64,000 bases of DNA from Deinococcus sp. LM3 (GTDB lineage: Bacteria > Deinococcota > Deinococci > Deinococcales > Deinococcaceae), in contig NZ_MUFV01000001.1 of the NCBI RefSeq assembly GCF_002017875.1, positions 248,001 to 312,000 on the forward strand, in the 5' to 3' direction. The position numbers and the translations under genes were made by a program. Below the pieces are notes generated by a model that had not been told where the DNA came from, searched no databases, and was given only the letters and a program-made list of their open reading frames with translations. The stretch's first letter is position 1. Each line of letters opens with the position of its first letter. Shown here one piece after another: positions 7,484 through 15,488 of this stretch.

Positions 7484-8284
7484 ATGAACTTCGCGCAGGC
7501 CGTCACCGACCGAACCCGCCGCCTGAACACCCGCCTGTGCGTGGGCCTGGACCCCCGCCTGGACGCGTACCGGGACGCCGCGCACCTGCGCGCCCACACC
7601 CTGGACGTGCTGGAGGCGACCGCGCCGTACGCGGCGTGCGTCAAGCCGCAACTGGCGTTCTACGAGGCGCTGGGCCTGGAAGGAATGCACATTCTGGAGG
7701 ACGTGTGCGCGGCCGCCCGCACCCTGGGCCTGCCGGTACTGCTGGATGCCAAACGCGGCGATATCGGCAGCACCGCGCAGGCGTACGCGCAGGGCTGGCT
7801 GACCGGACGGCACGCGGGCGCCGCCCTGACCGTCAATCCCTTCCTGGGCTTCGAGACCCTGACCCCGTTCGTGGAGACGGCCCGCGCCAGTGGCGGCGCG
7901 GTATTCGTGCTCGTGAAGACCAGCAATCCCGGACAGGCGGACCTTCAGGGGCACGGCGTCAGCGAACGCGTGGCCGACGAGATCACCCGCCTGAACGCCG
8001 CCGAGGACGGCGAGTACGCCAGCGTCGGCGCGGTCGTGGGCGCCACGCACCCGCAGGACCTCGCCGCGTTCCGCGCCCGGATGCCGCGCGCCCTGCTGCT
8101 GCTGCCGGGCCTGGGCGCGCAGGGCGCCACGGCGGCGCAACTGGCCCCCGCCTTCGATGCGGGCGGAACCGGGGCGCTGGCCAGCGCCAGCCGGGGCGTG
8201 CAGTACGCACGCGGCCTGGACGTGCCAGCCAGCGTGCAGGCCGCCCGCACCTTCCGCGACGAACTGAACGCCGCGCTGGCATAA
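7484..8284 (+). CDS. pyrF: Orotidine 5'-phosphate decarboxylase (type 2)
   Basis: This 266-residue enzyme makes UMP from OMP in pyrimidine synthesis. The catalytic stretch DAKRGDIGSTAQAYA is at about residues 88-102. The N-terminal LCVGLDPRL substrate site and the length of about 265 residues mark it as the longer type 2 PyrF found in actinobacteria and Deinococcus. The ATG follows a TAGCCT -10 box by 8 bases. It is not part of a pyrimidine operon here. Confidence 0.96.
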   Translation: MNFAQAVTDRTRRLNTRLCVGLDPRLDAYRDAAHLRAHTLDVLEATAPYAACVKPQLAFYEALGLEGMHILEDVCAAARTLGLPVLLDAKRGDIGSTAQAYAQGWLTGRHAGAALTVNPFLGFETLTPFVETARASGGAVFVLVKTSNPGQADLQGHGVSERVADEITRLNAAEDGEYASVGAVVGATHPQDLAAFRARMPRALLLLPGLGAQGATAAQLAPAFDAGGTGALASASRGVQYARGLDVPASVQAARTFRDELNAALA

Positions 8285-8314
8285 CGGGGCTGGTCGCTTC
8301 CCGCCCCGCACCAG

Positions 8315-9190
8315 CTACTCCACGGGGGGGTGCTTCTCGGCGGGTTGCAGGCTGAGCAGCAGGGCGGCCCCGATGACCAGGGTGGCGCCCAGCAGAGCCA
8401 GTGGCGCGGGGCGCTCGCCGAACAGTGCGGCGGCCAGCGCGGCGGCCACGACGGGTTCCAGGCTGGCGATCACGCTGGCGCGCGTGGCGTTCAGGCGGCG
8501 CAGGCCCGCGCTGTACGCCAGGTACGCCAGGTACGTGCTGAAGAACGACAGGGCGATCAGGCTGCCCCAGGCGGGCGCGGTCTTGGCACTGAACGTCACG
8601 AACGGCAGCAGGCACGCGGCGCCCACGGGCAGCGCGACGGCCAGCAGCGCGGGCGGCGCGTAGCGGTCGAAGAAGGCGCGGCCGTAGATGTAGTACAGCG
8701 AGTACGTGAATCCGGCCGTCAGGCCCAGGCCCAGCGCGGCCGGGCTGACGGTCACGCCCTGCCCGCCGCCCAGGCTGATCAGGCCGATGCCGCCCAGCGT
8801 GCCGCCGATGGCGAGGGCCTCGCGCCGGCCCAGGCGTTCGCGCCACGCCGCCCAGCCGATCAGGGCGACGAAGGCGGGCGCGGTGTACAGCAGCACGCTG
8901 GCGAGGCTCGCCCCGCCGGCCCGGACGGCCAGCTGGTAACTGCCGTAGAACACGCTGACGCCCGCCACGCCGAACGCGGCCGTGACGAGCAGGTCCCGGC
9001 CGCGTGGCAGGGGCGCGCGGATCACGGCCGTGTGCAGCGCGTACAGCCCCCCGGCCAGGGCGGCGCGCCAGAATGCGACTTCCAGCGGCGCGATCCCGGC
9101 GGCCTGCGCCTGCTTGCCCAGGATGCCCAGCAGGCCCCACAGGACGGCGGCGGTCAGGATCAGCAGCGGAGCGGGAATCCGGGCGCTCAT
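8315..9190 (-). CDS. EamA-family drug/metabolite transporter (DMT superfamily)
   Basis: This is a 291-residue inner-membrane protein with ten predicted hydrophobic segments arranged as two EamA repeats. The first opens with LLILTAAVLWGLLGILGK and the second with LGLGLTAGFTYSLYYIYGR. Substrates of the family include amino acids, nucleotides and sugars, and nothing here identifies this one. The ATG at 9188-9190 overlaps the stop of the upstream surface-protein gene (ATGA), so the two are translationally coupled. Confidence 0.9.
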   Translation of the reverse strand: MSARIPAPLLILTAAVLWGLLGILGKQAQAAGIAPLEVAFWRAALAGGLYALHTAVIRAPLPRGRDLLVTAAFGVAGVSVFYGSYQLAVRAGGASLASVLLYTAPAFVALIGWAAWRERLGRREALAIGGTLGGIGLISLGGGQGVTVSPAALGLGLTAGFTYSLYYIYGRAFFDRYAPPALLAVALPVGAACLLPFVTFSAKTAPAWGSLIALSFFSTYLAYLAYSAGLRRLNATRASVIASLEPVVAAALAAALFGERPAPLALLGATLVIGAALLLSLQPAEKHPPVE

Positions 9191-9945
9191 GGGCGGGACA
9201 GGCGGCGCCACACGAACACGGTGGCGATCACGGTGACCAGCAGGCCCACGCCGCCCAGGACGATCAGGGCGATGCTGACCCAGTCTCGCGTCTCACCGAC
9301 GGCGGCCAGCGTGTCGTTCGTGAAGGCCTGCGTGTCGCCGGCCGGCGCGAGCACGTCCACCGGGGTGGGGGCGTCGGCGCGGCCGGCCTGCAGGGCGTCC
9401 GGGCGGACGTCCGGGCCGGGGCGCAGCAGGCCGCTGGTGGACAGGGGCGTGTACACGCTGCTGGTCACCCAGTACCCGTACTTCCCGGCGGGCAGGTCGG
9501 TGTCGATGACCAGACTGGTTCCCTGGACTCGGACGGTCGGGGCGGGCCGGACGGTCAGGCGGCCCAGCGTGTTCGCCTCGGTCAGGGTCGCGCCGACCCC
9601 CGTGACGCGCAGGTGGTACTGCCAGCCGCCCTGACCGCGCACGCGCAGGCCGGTGTCGGCCAGGACCTGCTGGCCGCCCAGCGCGCCCTTCACGAAGATG
9701 TCGGTCACGCCGGCACTGAACCCGCCCGGCGCGTTCCAGGGGTTGCCCATCTGCCCGAAACTGACGGTAAAGCGCATGGTCTCGCCGGTGCTGTCGGCCG
9801 TGAAGGCGCGCAGGTCGAGCATCTCGGCGGTGATGGCCGGGCGGGTGGGCAGCACGTACCCGCCGTCGCCGCGCGCGTCACCGGCCGGGTCGGTCACGGT
9901 GATCTGGGCGGCCAGCAGCGGAATGGAAAGCATGGGCAACAGCAC
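9187..9945 (-). CDS. Membrane-anchored surface protein with glucodextranase-C/DOMON-like domain
   Basis: This 252-residue protein has a short N-terminal signal sequence ending near AQITV. Its beta-rich body begins VTDPAGDARGDGGYVLP. A C-terminal transmembrane helix (about 222-246) and basic tail WRRLSRP follow. The body resembles the C-terminal carbohydrate-binding module of glucodextranases and pullulanases, which also occurs alone on archaeal and thermophile surfaces. The start is GTG at 9943-9945, fixed by TATACT 7 bases upstream. It is translationally coupled to the DMT transporter. Function is unproven. Confidence 0.72.
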   Translation of the reverse strand: MLLPMLSIPLLAAQITVTDPAGDARGDGGYVLPTRPAITAEMLDLRAFTADSTGETMRFTVSFGQMGNPWNAPGGFSAGVTDIFVKGALGGQQVLADTGLRVRGQGGWQYHLRVTGVGATLTEANTLGRLTVRPAPTVRVQGTSLVIDTDLPAGKYGYWVTSSVYTPLSTSGLLRPGPDVRPDALQAGRADAPTPVDVLAPAGDTQAFTNDTLAAVGETRDWVSIALIVLGGVGLLVTVIATVFVWRRLSRP

Positions 9946-9952
9946 GCACGGC

Positions 9953-9958
9953 AGTATA
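9953..9958 (-). promoter_or_regulatory. -10 box of the surface-protein/DMT operon (leaderless GTG start)
   Basis: On the minus strand TATACT lies 7 bases before the GTG at 9945. It is one of the best -10 matches in the window. Confidence 0.55.
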
Positions 9959-10020
9959 GGCGGCGCTGCGGGCGCTGCGTGTGGGCCGGCCTGCGCTCTG
10001 CCGGGGCTGGCGGGCGGAGG

Positions 10021-11112
10021 CTACAACCGCACGAGGTCGTCGCGGTGCACGGCTTCCGGGCCGTACGTGAAGCCCAGCAGGCCCTCGATGTCACGCGAGT
10101 GCCGCCCGGCGATGCGGGTCAGGTCGGCCGCGTCGTAGCGGGTCAGGCCGCGCGCGATCTCGTGGCCGCCGGGGTCGATCAGGCGGATGGTGTGCCCCCG
10201 GCGGAACGTGCCCTCGACCTGCGTGATCCCGGCGGGCAGCAGGCTCCCGCCGCGTTCGCGGACGGCGCTGGCGGCCCCGGCGTCCAGCAGGACGCGCCCG
10301 GCGGCGATCTCGGCCAGGATCCAGCGTTTGCGGGCTTCCAGGCGGGTCCCGGCGGCCAGGAAGCGCGTACCGAGGGCCTCGCCGCCCACGATGCGGACCA
10401 GGGCGTCCGGGGCGTCGCCGGGCGCGATCACGACGGGCGTTCCGGCGCGGGTGGCGATCTCGGCTGCCTGGATCTTGGTGTGCATGCCGCCCGTGCCCCG
10501 GTGCGATCCGGCCCCACCGGCACGCGCCCAGACTTCCGGCGTGACGCGCTCCACGACCGGGATCAGCGTGGCCGTGGGGTCGCTGCGCGGGTCGGAGGTG
10601 TACAGGCCGGGCGCGTCGGTCAGGATGACCAGCAGGTCCGCCTCGGTCAGGTTCGCCACGAACGCCGAGAGGGTGTCGTTGTCCCCGACCTTGATCTGTT
10701 CGAGGGCCACGGCGTCGTTCTCGTTGATGATCGGCATGACCCCGCGCGCCAGGCAGGCGTCCAGGGTGGTGCGGGCGTTCAGGTAGCGGGTGCGGTCCCG
10801 GAAGTCGTCGGCGGTCAGCAGCACCTGCGCGACCGGCAGACCATACAGGTCGGCCAGTTGCGCGTACATGTGCATCAGGCGGCCCTGGCCGACGGCGGCC
10901 AGCAGCTGTTTCTCTGCCAGGGTGCGGTCGCGCGGCGGGAAGCCCAGTGCCTCCCAGCCGGCCAGGACGGCGCCGCTGGTGACCAGGACGGCCTCGTGCC
11001 CGGCGGCGCGCACGGCAGACAGGCCGCGCATCAGGTCCACCAGACGGGGGCGGTGCAGGCGGTCCGTGCCGCCGGTCAGGACACTGGTGCCGAGTTTCAG
11101 GACTACGCGCAT
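10021..11112 (-). CDS. proB: Glutamate 5-kinase
   Basis: This 363-residue enzyme catalyses the first step of proline synthesis. The amino-acid kinase domain (1-255) has VLKLGTSVLT and LVTSGAV for ATP and glutamate, NENDAV near residue 140 and GTGGMHTKI for catalysis. A C-terminal PUA domain (about 275-360) matches the long ProB form, which is usually feedback-inhibited by proline. The ATG at 11110-11112 begins the conserved MRVVLKLG and follows TATCCT by 8 bases. proA is not adjacent. Confidence 0.96.
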   Translation of the reverse strand: MRVVLKLGTSVLTGGTDRLHRPRLVDLMRGLSAVRAAGHEAVLVTSGAVLAGWEALGFPPRDRTLAEKQLLAAVGQGRLMHMYAQLADLYGLPVAQVLLTADDFRDRTRYLNARTTLDACLARGVMPIINENDAVALEQIKVGDNDTLSAFVANLTEADLLVILTDAPGLYTSDPRSDPTATLIPVVERVTPEVWARAGGAGSHRGTGGMHTKIQAAEIATRAGTPVVIAPGDAPDALVRIVGGEALGTRFLAAGTRLEARKRWILAEIAAGRVLLDAGAASAVRERGGSLLPAGITQVEGTFRRGHTIRLIDPGGHEIARGLTRYDAADLTRIAGRHSRDIEGLLGFTYGPEAVHRDDLVRL

Positions 11113-11120
11113 ACCAGCGC

Positions 11121-11126
11121 AGGATA
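11121..11126 (-). promoter_or_regulatory. -10 box of proB (leaderless or nearly so)
   Basis: On the minus strand TATCCT lies 8 bases before the proB ATG. Confidence 0.4.
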
Positions 11127-11239
11127 CGCGCCGCGCCGGGCGGTCCCGCACGTACACAGGCAGACAGGGGCGCGCCGGCAGCGCGGGGCAGGATGGGCCG
11201 TCAGGTTCCGGTCAGAGTGGGCGCGCTATCACAGGTGAA

Positions 11240-11938
11240 GTGTTCACGTTTCACTTTCCGTTTCTGGAATTCACGGAGTTCAGGTGCCGCCGCGCCCTGC
11301 TGCCGTGCCTGCTGCTGGGTGGGGTGGCGCAGGCCGCCGCGCCGGACCCGCTGGGGCCGCTGGAGGGCGTGCGGCAGTTCATGGCGACCTTCACGCCCGA
11401 CCCGGCCGAGCGGTCCCTGCTGGCCTACGCCCGCCGCGAACGGCTGGACTGGGCGGCCACGCAGAACCTGTTCGCGGCGCAGGTTCACGACGCCCCGAAC
11501 CACTACCTGGAGTGGCGGGGACACAGCGGGCTCGATCCGGCCGGGCAGACCTTCACGGTCGTGCGGGCCGCGACGTTCCTGCGCTCCGGTCAGGCGCTGC
11601 TGGTCCTGACCCGCGAGTGGTGCGCGGCCGGCCGCTGCGAGTCCCGCACGACCTTCGCGTGGCAGGGGCCGGGCGGCTGGAAGTCCGTGCCGGAGGGCAG
11701 CGTCATTCCGCTGATCCGCGACGCCGATTTCGCGGCGGGGTCCGTCCCGGCCTGCCTGCGGGGCGTGACGCTGGGCGTGCAGTACGTCCCGGCCCGCCAG
11801 GGCACGGCGCTGCATGCCCTGCCGCTCGTCCCGGCCGCCGCGCAGCAGCGGTGCGAGTCGGCCGGCGTGAACATGACGACCGCCACGCGGCCCCTGCGCC
11901 TGAACTGGACACCCAGCGTCGGGAAGTTCCGCCGGTAG
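11240..11938 (+). CDS. Secreted protein of unknown function
   Basis: I do not recognise this 232-residue protein. It begins at a GTG codon and has a short signal peptide (RRALLPCLLLGGVAQAAA). It contains several cysteines (for example in TREWCAAGRCESRT) that could pair in an oxidising compartment. The chosen start gives a slightly long N-region and a later start is possible. It is convergent with the TetR gene, with a strong hairpin between them. Confidence 0.65.
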   Translation: MFTFHFPFLEFTEFRCRRALLPCLLLGGVAQAAAPDPLGPLEGVRQFMATFTPDPAERSLLAYARRERLDWAATQNLFAAQVHDAPNHYLEWRGHSGLDPAGQTFTVVRAATFLRSGQALLVLTREWCAAGRCESRTTFAWQGPGGWKSVPEGSVIPLIRDADFAAGSVPACLRGVTLGVQYVPARQGTALHALPLVPAAAQQRCESAGVNMTTATRPLRLNWTPSVGKFRR

Positions 11939-11962
11939 ACAGAAACACGCCTGGACAGAAAC

Positions 11963-12000
11963 ACGCCGCGCGATCGCCCCTGGGGGCAGTCGCGCGGCGT
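11963..12000. terminator. Bidirectional hairpin terminator
   Basis: An 11-bp perfect stem (11963-11973 with 11990-12000) lies between the convergent secreted-protein and TetR genes. Its loop contains a short CCCCTGGGGG inner hairpin. Confidence 0.7.
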
Positions 12001-12016
12001 TCTGCCGGGGTGAGGG

Positions 12017-12664
12017 TCAGCTGTCGGCGGCGGCCAGGCGGTCCACGACGGCGCGCAGCACCAGTTCGAACTCGCTCTGGAAGGTCCACTGGGCGTCCTG
12101 CCGGGGCTCCCCGGTGTTGGGGTCCAGGCCGGGCAGGGACTCGCTGAACTGCTGCCAGCCGATGGCGACCGCGTACAGGTGCCGCAGGATGCGCAGCGTG
12201 GTGGCGGGCGAGTACGGCATGTGCTCGACCAGTCGGCCCAGCTGGGCGTCCAGGTCGCGGCGGAATTCGGTGGCGAGTTCCGGGCGCACGTTGCGTTCCA
12301 GCACGGTGCCCAGCAGCACCAGCAGGCGGCGCAGGGGCGTCAGGGTCTCGCTGGAGTCCAGCAGGGCGTCGCTGACCTCGGTGGGCGTGCGGGGCCGGCG
12401 CTCCTGCAACAGCTCGGCGGTGCGGGTGATCCAGGCGTGCAGGTGCTCGCTGAGCAGTGCCAGGAACAGTTCTTCCTTGGTGTCGAAGTACAGGTACAGG
12501 GTGCCCTTGGCAAGGCGGGCCTCGCGGGCCACCTGATTCATGCTGAGGTCGGCGTAGGTCGTGGTGGTCCAGAGGCGCTCGGCGGCGCGGAGGATGTCGT
12601 CGCGGCGACGGTTCTTTTCTTCGGCGCTGCGGGCGCGGGCGGGGCGGGGCGTGTCGGTGACCAT
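12017..12664 (-). CDS. TetR-family transcriptional regulator
   Basis: This 215-residue regulator has an N-terminal TetR helix-turn-helix at about residues 20-65 (DDILRAAERL, then MNQVAREARLAKGTLYLYF). The ligand-binding domain is helical and variable. The ATG at 12662-12664 follows TATCTT by 8 bases. Two GTGAA/TTCAC palindromes lie in the intergenic region, one where the -35 element would be, so it is probably autoregulated. It is divergent from folD, 252 bp away. The ligand is unknown. Confidence 0.92.
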   Translation of the reverse strand: MVTDTPRPARARSAEEKNRRRDDILRAAERLWTTTTYADLSMNQVAREARLAKGTLYLYFDTKEELFLALLSEHLHAWITRTAELLQERRPRTPTEVSDALLDSSETLTPLRRLLVLLGTVLERNVRPELATEFRRDLDAQLGRLVEHMPYSPATTLRILRHLYAVAIGWQQFSESLPGLDPNTGEPRQDAQWTFQSEFELVLRAVVDRLAAADS

Positions 12665-12672
12665 CTGTTCAG

Positions 12673-12678
12673 AAGATA
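12673..12678 (-). promoter_or_regulatory. -10 box of the TetR gene
   Basis: On the minus strand TATCTT lies 8 bases before the ATG at 12664. Confidence 0.4.
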
Positions 12679-12700
12679 GGGGTGCGCGGCGCGCGCCGCT

Positions 12701-12714
12701 GTGAAGGTCTTCAC
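12701..12714. promoter_or_regulatory. Candidate TetR operator 1
   Basis: The palindrome GTGAAG-GT-CTTCAC lies about 22 bases upstream of the TetR -10 box, over the expected -35 position. TetR proteins usually bind such short palindromes in their own promoters. Confidence 0.5.
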
Positions 12715-12747
12715 GTACCCCCCCCCAGGGGATTAACGCCAGCACAC

Positions 12748-12762
12748 GTGAAACCATTTCAC
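12748..12762. promoter_or_regulatory. Candidate TetR operator 2
   Basis: The palindrome GTGAAA-CCA-TTTCAC repeats the half-site of operator 1, 47 bp away, in the same intergenic region. Confidence 0.45.
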
Positions 12763-12916
12763 GCCGAACGGAAAGCAGACCCGACACGTCCACACGCGCT
12801 GCCGCCCAGTCCGGCGGAACTCGGTATGCTGTGCCGGAACGAGCCCGCCCCCGCCGCCGGGGGCCGCCCCCGACCGCCCCTACCCCCCCCGCTCCCGACC
12901 CAGACTGGACACCCCC

Positions 12917-13804
12917 ATGACCACACCGGACCCCACCCCCACCGAAACTGCGCTTCCCAGCGGCCCCCTGACCGGCAAGGCCCTGGCCGATCAGGTCACG
13001 CGCGGCGTGAAAGCCGACCTGCGCGCCTGGAACTTCCGCCCGCACCTCGTCAGCGTGCTCGCCAGCGGCGACCCGGCCTCCCGCGTGTACGTGGACAGCA
13101 AGGCACGCCGCGCCGAACGCCTCGGCGTGCAGTTCACCGCCCGCGACCTGGGCGACACCCTGACCGACGCCGCCCTGCACGCCGCCCTCGACGAACTCTC
13201 CGCCGACCCCGGCGTGCACGGCATCATGCTCGAACTGCCGCTCGCACCCGGCCTGGACGCCGACGCCGCCCTGCTGCGACTCGCGCCCCGCAAGGACGTC
13301 GAGGGCCTCAGCCCCGCCAACCTCGCCCTGATCGCCGCCGGACGTGAAACCGAGGCGCTGCTGCCACCCACCCCACGCTCTGTCCGCTTCCTGCTGCGCG
13401 CCGCCCTCGGCGACGACCTGCGCGGCCTGAACATCGCCGTGATCGGCCCCGGACGCACCGTGGGCCGCCCCCTGACCTTCATGCTGAACAACCGGGGCGC
13501 GACCGTCACCCTCTGCAACGAACACACCCGCGACCTGCGCCGCGTGCTGGCCCCCATGGACGCCATCGTGGTCGCCGTGGGCCGCGCCGCACTGCTGCGC
13601 CCGGACCACGTGCAACCGCACCACGTCGTCATCGACGCCGGGATCAACGTGCAGCCCGGCGGCGTGGTCGGCGACGCCACCCCGGAACTGCCGGTCCGCG
13701 CGCAGACCCCCGTCCCCGGGGGGGTCGGCCCGCTCACCAGCGCCCTGATGTACCAGAACCTCGTGCGCGCCGTGAAACTCCAGCGCGGCGAGCCCGTCGA
13801 GTGA
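12917..13804 (+). CDS. folD: Methylenetetrahydrofolate dehydrogenase/cyclohydrolase
   Basis: This 295-residue protein matches bifunctional FolD, which interconverts 5,10-methylene- and 10-formyl-THF using NADP. The catalytic region has RVYVDSKAR with the Tyr and Lys pair, and PRKDVEG, where KDVDG is usual. The NADP-binding domain has VIGPGRTVGRP and TPVPGGVGPLT closes the active site. One oddity is that the normally strict Gln of the VQLPLP motif is Glu here (LELPLA). The ATG is at 12917. A terminator follows the stop. Confidence 0.93.
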   Translation: MTTPDPTPTETALPSGPLTGKALADQVTRGVKADLRAWNFRPHLVSVLASGDPASRVYVDSKARRAERLGVQFTARDLGDTLTDAALHAALDELSADPGVHGIMLELPLAPGLDADAALLRLAPRKDVEGLSPANLALIAAGRETEALLPPTPRSVRFLLRAALGDDLRGLNIAVIGPGRTVGRPLTFMLNNRGATVTLCNEHTRDLRRVLAPMDAIVVAVGRAALLRPDHVQPHHVVIDAGINVQPGGVVGDATPELPVRAQTPVPGGVGPLTSALMYQNLVRAVKLQRGEPVE

Positions 13805-13825
13805 ACTGAGCCTGCCCGGATAACG

Positions 13826-13865
13826 GAGAGCCCCGCATCAGAGCAGCGTCTGATGCGGGGCTCTC
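13826..13865. terminator. Bidirectional hairpin terminator after folD
   Basis: A perfect 17-bp stem (13826-13842 with 13849-13865) has a 6-base loop. It lies between the convergent folD and glycosyltransferase genes. Confidence 0.85.
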
Positions 13866-13881
13866 GGTGGGGTGCAGTCGC

Positions 13882-15216
13882 TCAGTCCGAAGCGGCCGGA
13901 GCGGTCACGTTGGACCTCGCGGGTTCCGCGTGCCGTTCCGGAAGCTCCAGCGTGGCGTCGTCATGCCGGACGCTCTTGTACCAGCCCCGGCGTCCGGTGA
14001 AGTGGTTGAAGTACGCTTTCGGCAGGCTGGACAGCAGCGCGAACGAGTAGACGGGCAGGCTGACCATGGCAAATGGCAGGTAGCGGAGTGGCAGCCGCCG
14101 CTCGCGGATGTACCGCAGCACCCAGTTCAGCTGCATGATCAGCGGCAGCACGGTCAGGAGCAGCCCGACCTCGGGCGTGATCGTCAGTCCCTGTCCTCCG
14201 AAGACCCGGCGCAGCCCCTGGCTGGCGAAACTGATGATCAGCAGCAGGTTCAACCAGGGTCCCAGGATGAAGTAACTGAAGTCCAAGCGCGTGATCCAGC
14301 TGGCGCGGGTTCGCCACAGTCTGCGGAGGTACGGCAGGCACTCCATGGCTCCCTGCGTCCAGCGGACCCGCTGCCGGATGAACCCGGAGAGTTCCACCAT
14401 GCCCTGCTGGCTGATGTGCGTGGGCAGGTAGGCGATCCGGTGTTCTGGCGAATGCAGGCGAATCTCGACGGCGCTCGCGAAATCCTCCAGCAGCACTTCG
14501 GGCCAGGGATCGGTGCCGGCGTCCAGTTGCTGCGCCACGTAACTGACGCGCATGCACTGGCCGTTGCCGGTCAGGGACGCCGTTCCGCCGCGCACCCGGT
14601 AGCGCTGGATATGGCCCGTGATGAACGCTTCGAGATCCTGCTGGAACAGCAGCATCCGTGAGACCAGGCCGGCCGGTCCCGGCCGCGCACCGGTCTGCCG
14701 GAAGCGCATCCAGCCCTGCGCGGCCATGACGTTCGGGTCGGCGAACGCCCCCCAGACCTGCCCCGCGAAGTCCTCCTGAACGCGGCCGTCGGCGTCGAGC
14801 ACCACGATGACCTGCTGGTCGGGGCAGTCACCGAAGAACCCGTCGCGCAGCAATCCGCGCACGGCCCAGTTCATGGCGCGGCCCTTGTTCTGGCGGGCTT
14901 CCGGGTGCTGCCGTTGCAGCAGCGTGATGGCCGGGTCGCCCTGAGCCGCCCGCAGGACGATCTGGGCCGTCTGATCGTCACTCGCGTCGTCGATGACGAC
15001 GATCCGGGCACTCGGCACCGTGCGGCGCAGGTTTTCCAGGGTCGCTCCGATCACCTGGGCCTCGTTCAGCGCCGGAATCAGGAAGTTCAGCTGCGCTCCG
15101 CTGCTCTCGACCCGCACGCGGGGTTTTCTCTGCAGGGCCGCCGCCGTTTGCTGCACGATGTACAGGCAGAACAGCAGCAGGCCGATCACGTCGATGATTT
15201 TCAGTACTTCTGTCAA
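13882..15216 (-). CDS. Membrane-bound family 2 glycosyltransferase (processive type)
   Basis: This 444-residue protein has an N-terminal transmembrane helix (6-24). The GT-A domain follows, with FLIPALNEAQVIG, LDADG near residue 140, LLEDF near 244 and QRVRW near 283 (the Q-x-x-R-W processivity motif). At least three C-terminal membrane helices (about 310-410) complete it. The layout resembles cellulose/hyaluronan synthase-like enzymes and N-acetylglucosaminyltransferase PgaC, so it probably extrudes or builds a surface polysaccharide. The start is TTG at 15214-15216, decided by AGGAGTG a few bases upstream. It stands alone, without export partners. Confidence 0.88.
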   Translation of the reverse strand: MTEVLKIIDVIGLLLFCLYIVQQTAAALQRKPRVRVESSGAQLNFLIPALNEAQVIGATLENLRRTVPSARIVVIDDASDDQTAQIVLRAAQGDPAITLLQRQHPEARQNKGRAMNWAVRGLLRDGFFGDCPDQQVIVVLDADGRVQEDFAGQVWGAFADPNVMAAQGWMRFRQTGARPGPAGLVSRMLLFQQDLEAFITGHIQRYRVRGGTASLTGNGQCMRVSYVAQQLDAGTDPWPEVLLEDFASAVEIRLHSPEHRIAYLPTHISQQGMVELSGFIRQRVRWTQGAMECLPYLRRLWRTRASWITRLDFSYFILGPWLNLLLIISFASQGLRRVFGGQGLTITPEVGLLLTVLPLIMQLNWVLRYIRERRLPLRYLPFAMVSLPVYSFALLSSLPKAYFNHFTGRRGWYKSVRHDDATLELPERHAEPARSNVTAPAASD

Positions 15217-15343
15217 GTCTCACTCCTGTAAGACGGCAGGCTGCCGTTGCAACTCTGCAACTATGCCTGATTTCCGCTCAGAAGTCCTACTGACCTGATG
15301 AGGTACCGGGGGTCATCTGTGAGCAGCAGCCGGCGCTGGCCTC

Positions 15344-15478
15344 ATACGGACTCCGATTGAATGGGCTGTAAAGCCCGCTGGGTCCGAGCGAAGCGAGTGG
15401 GAGAGAAACGGGTTCCGGACATGGAGCCGGCAATCCGGTGAAGGTCCGGATTGTCGGCGAAACAAACGGAATCCGTAT
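15344..15478 (-). repeat. Intergenic repeat, copy 2
   Basis: This is a 135-bp copy of the intergenic repeat in the reverse orientation, with ends ATACGGACTCCG and CGGAATCCGTAT. It ends 11 bases before the metX stop and lies upstream of the glycosyltransferase gene. Confidence 0.88.
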
Positions 15479-15488
15479 CACGTCCTCT

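Noticed and set aside
12831..12920. GTG frame of 29 codons overlapping the folD start
   Set aside because: Its GTG touches the possible TATGCT -10 box directly, so it would lie upstream of the transcription start, and it is extremely Pro-rich.
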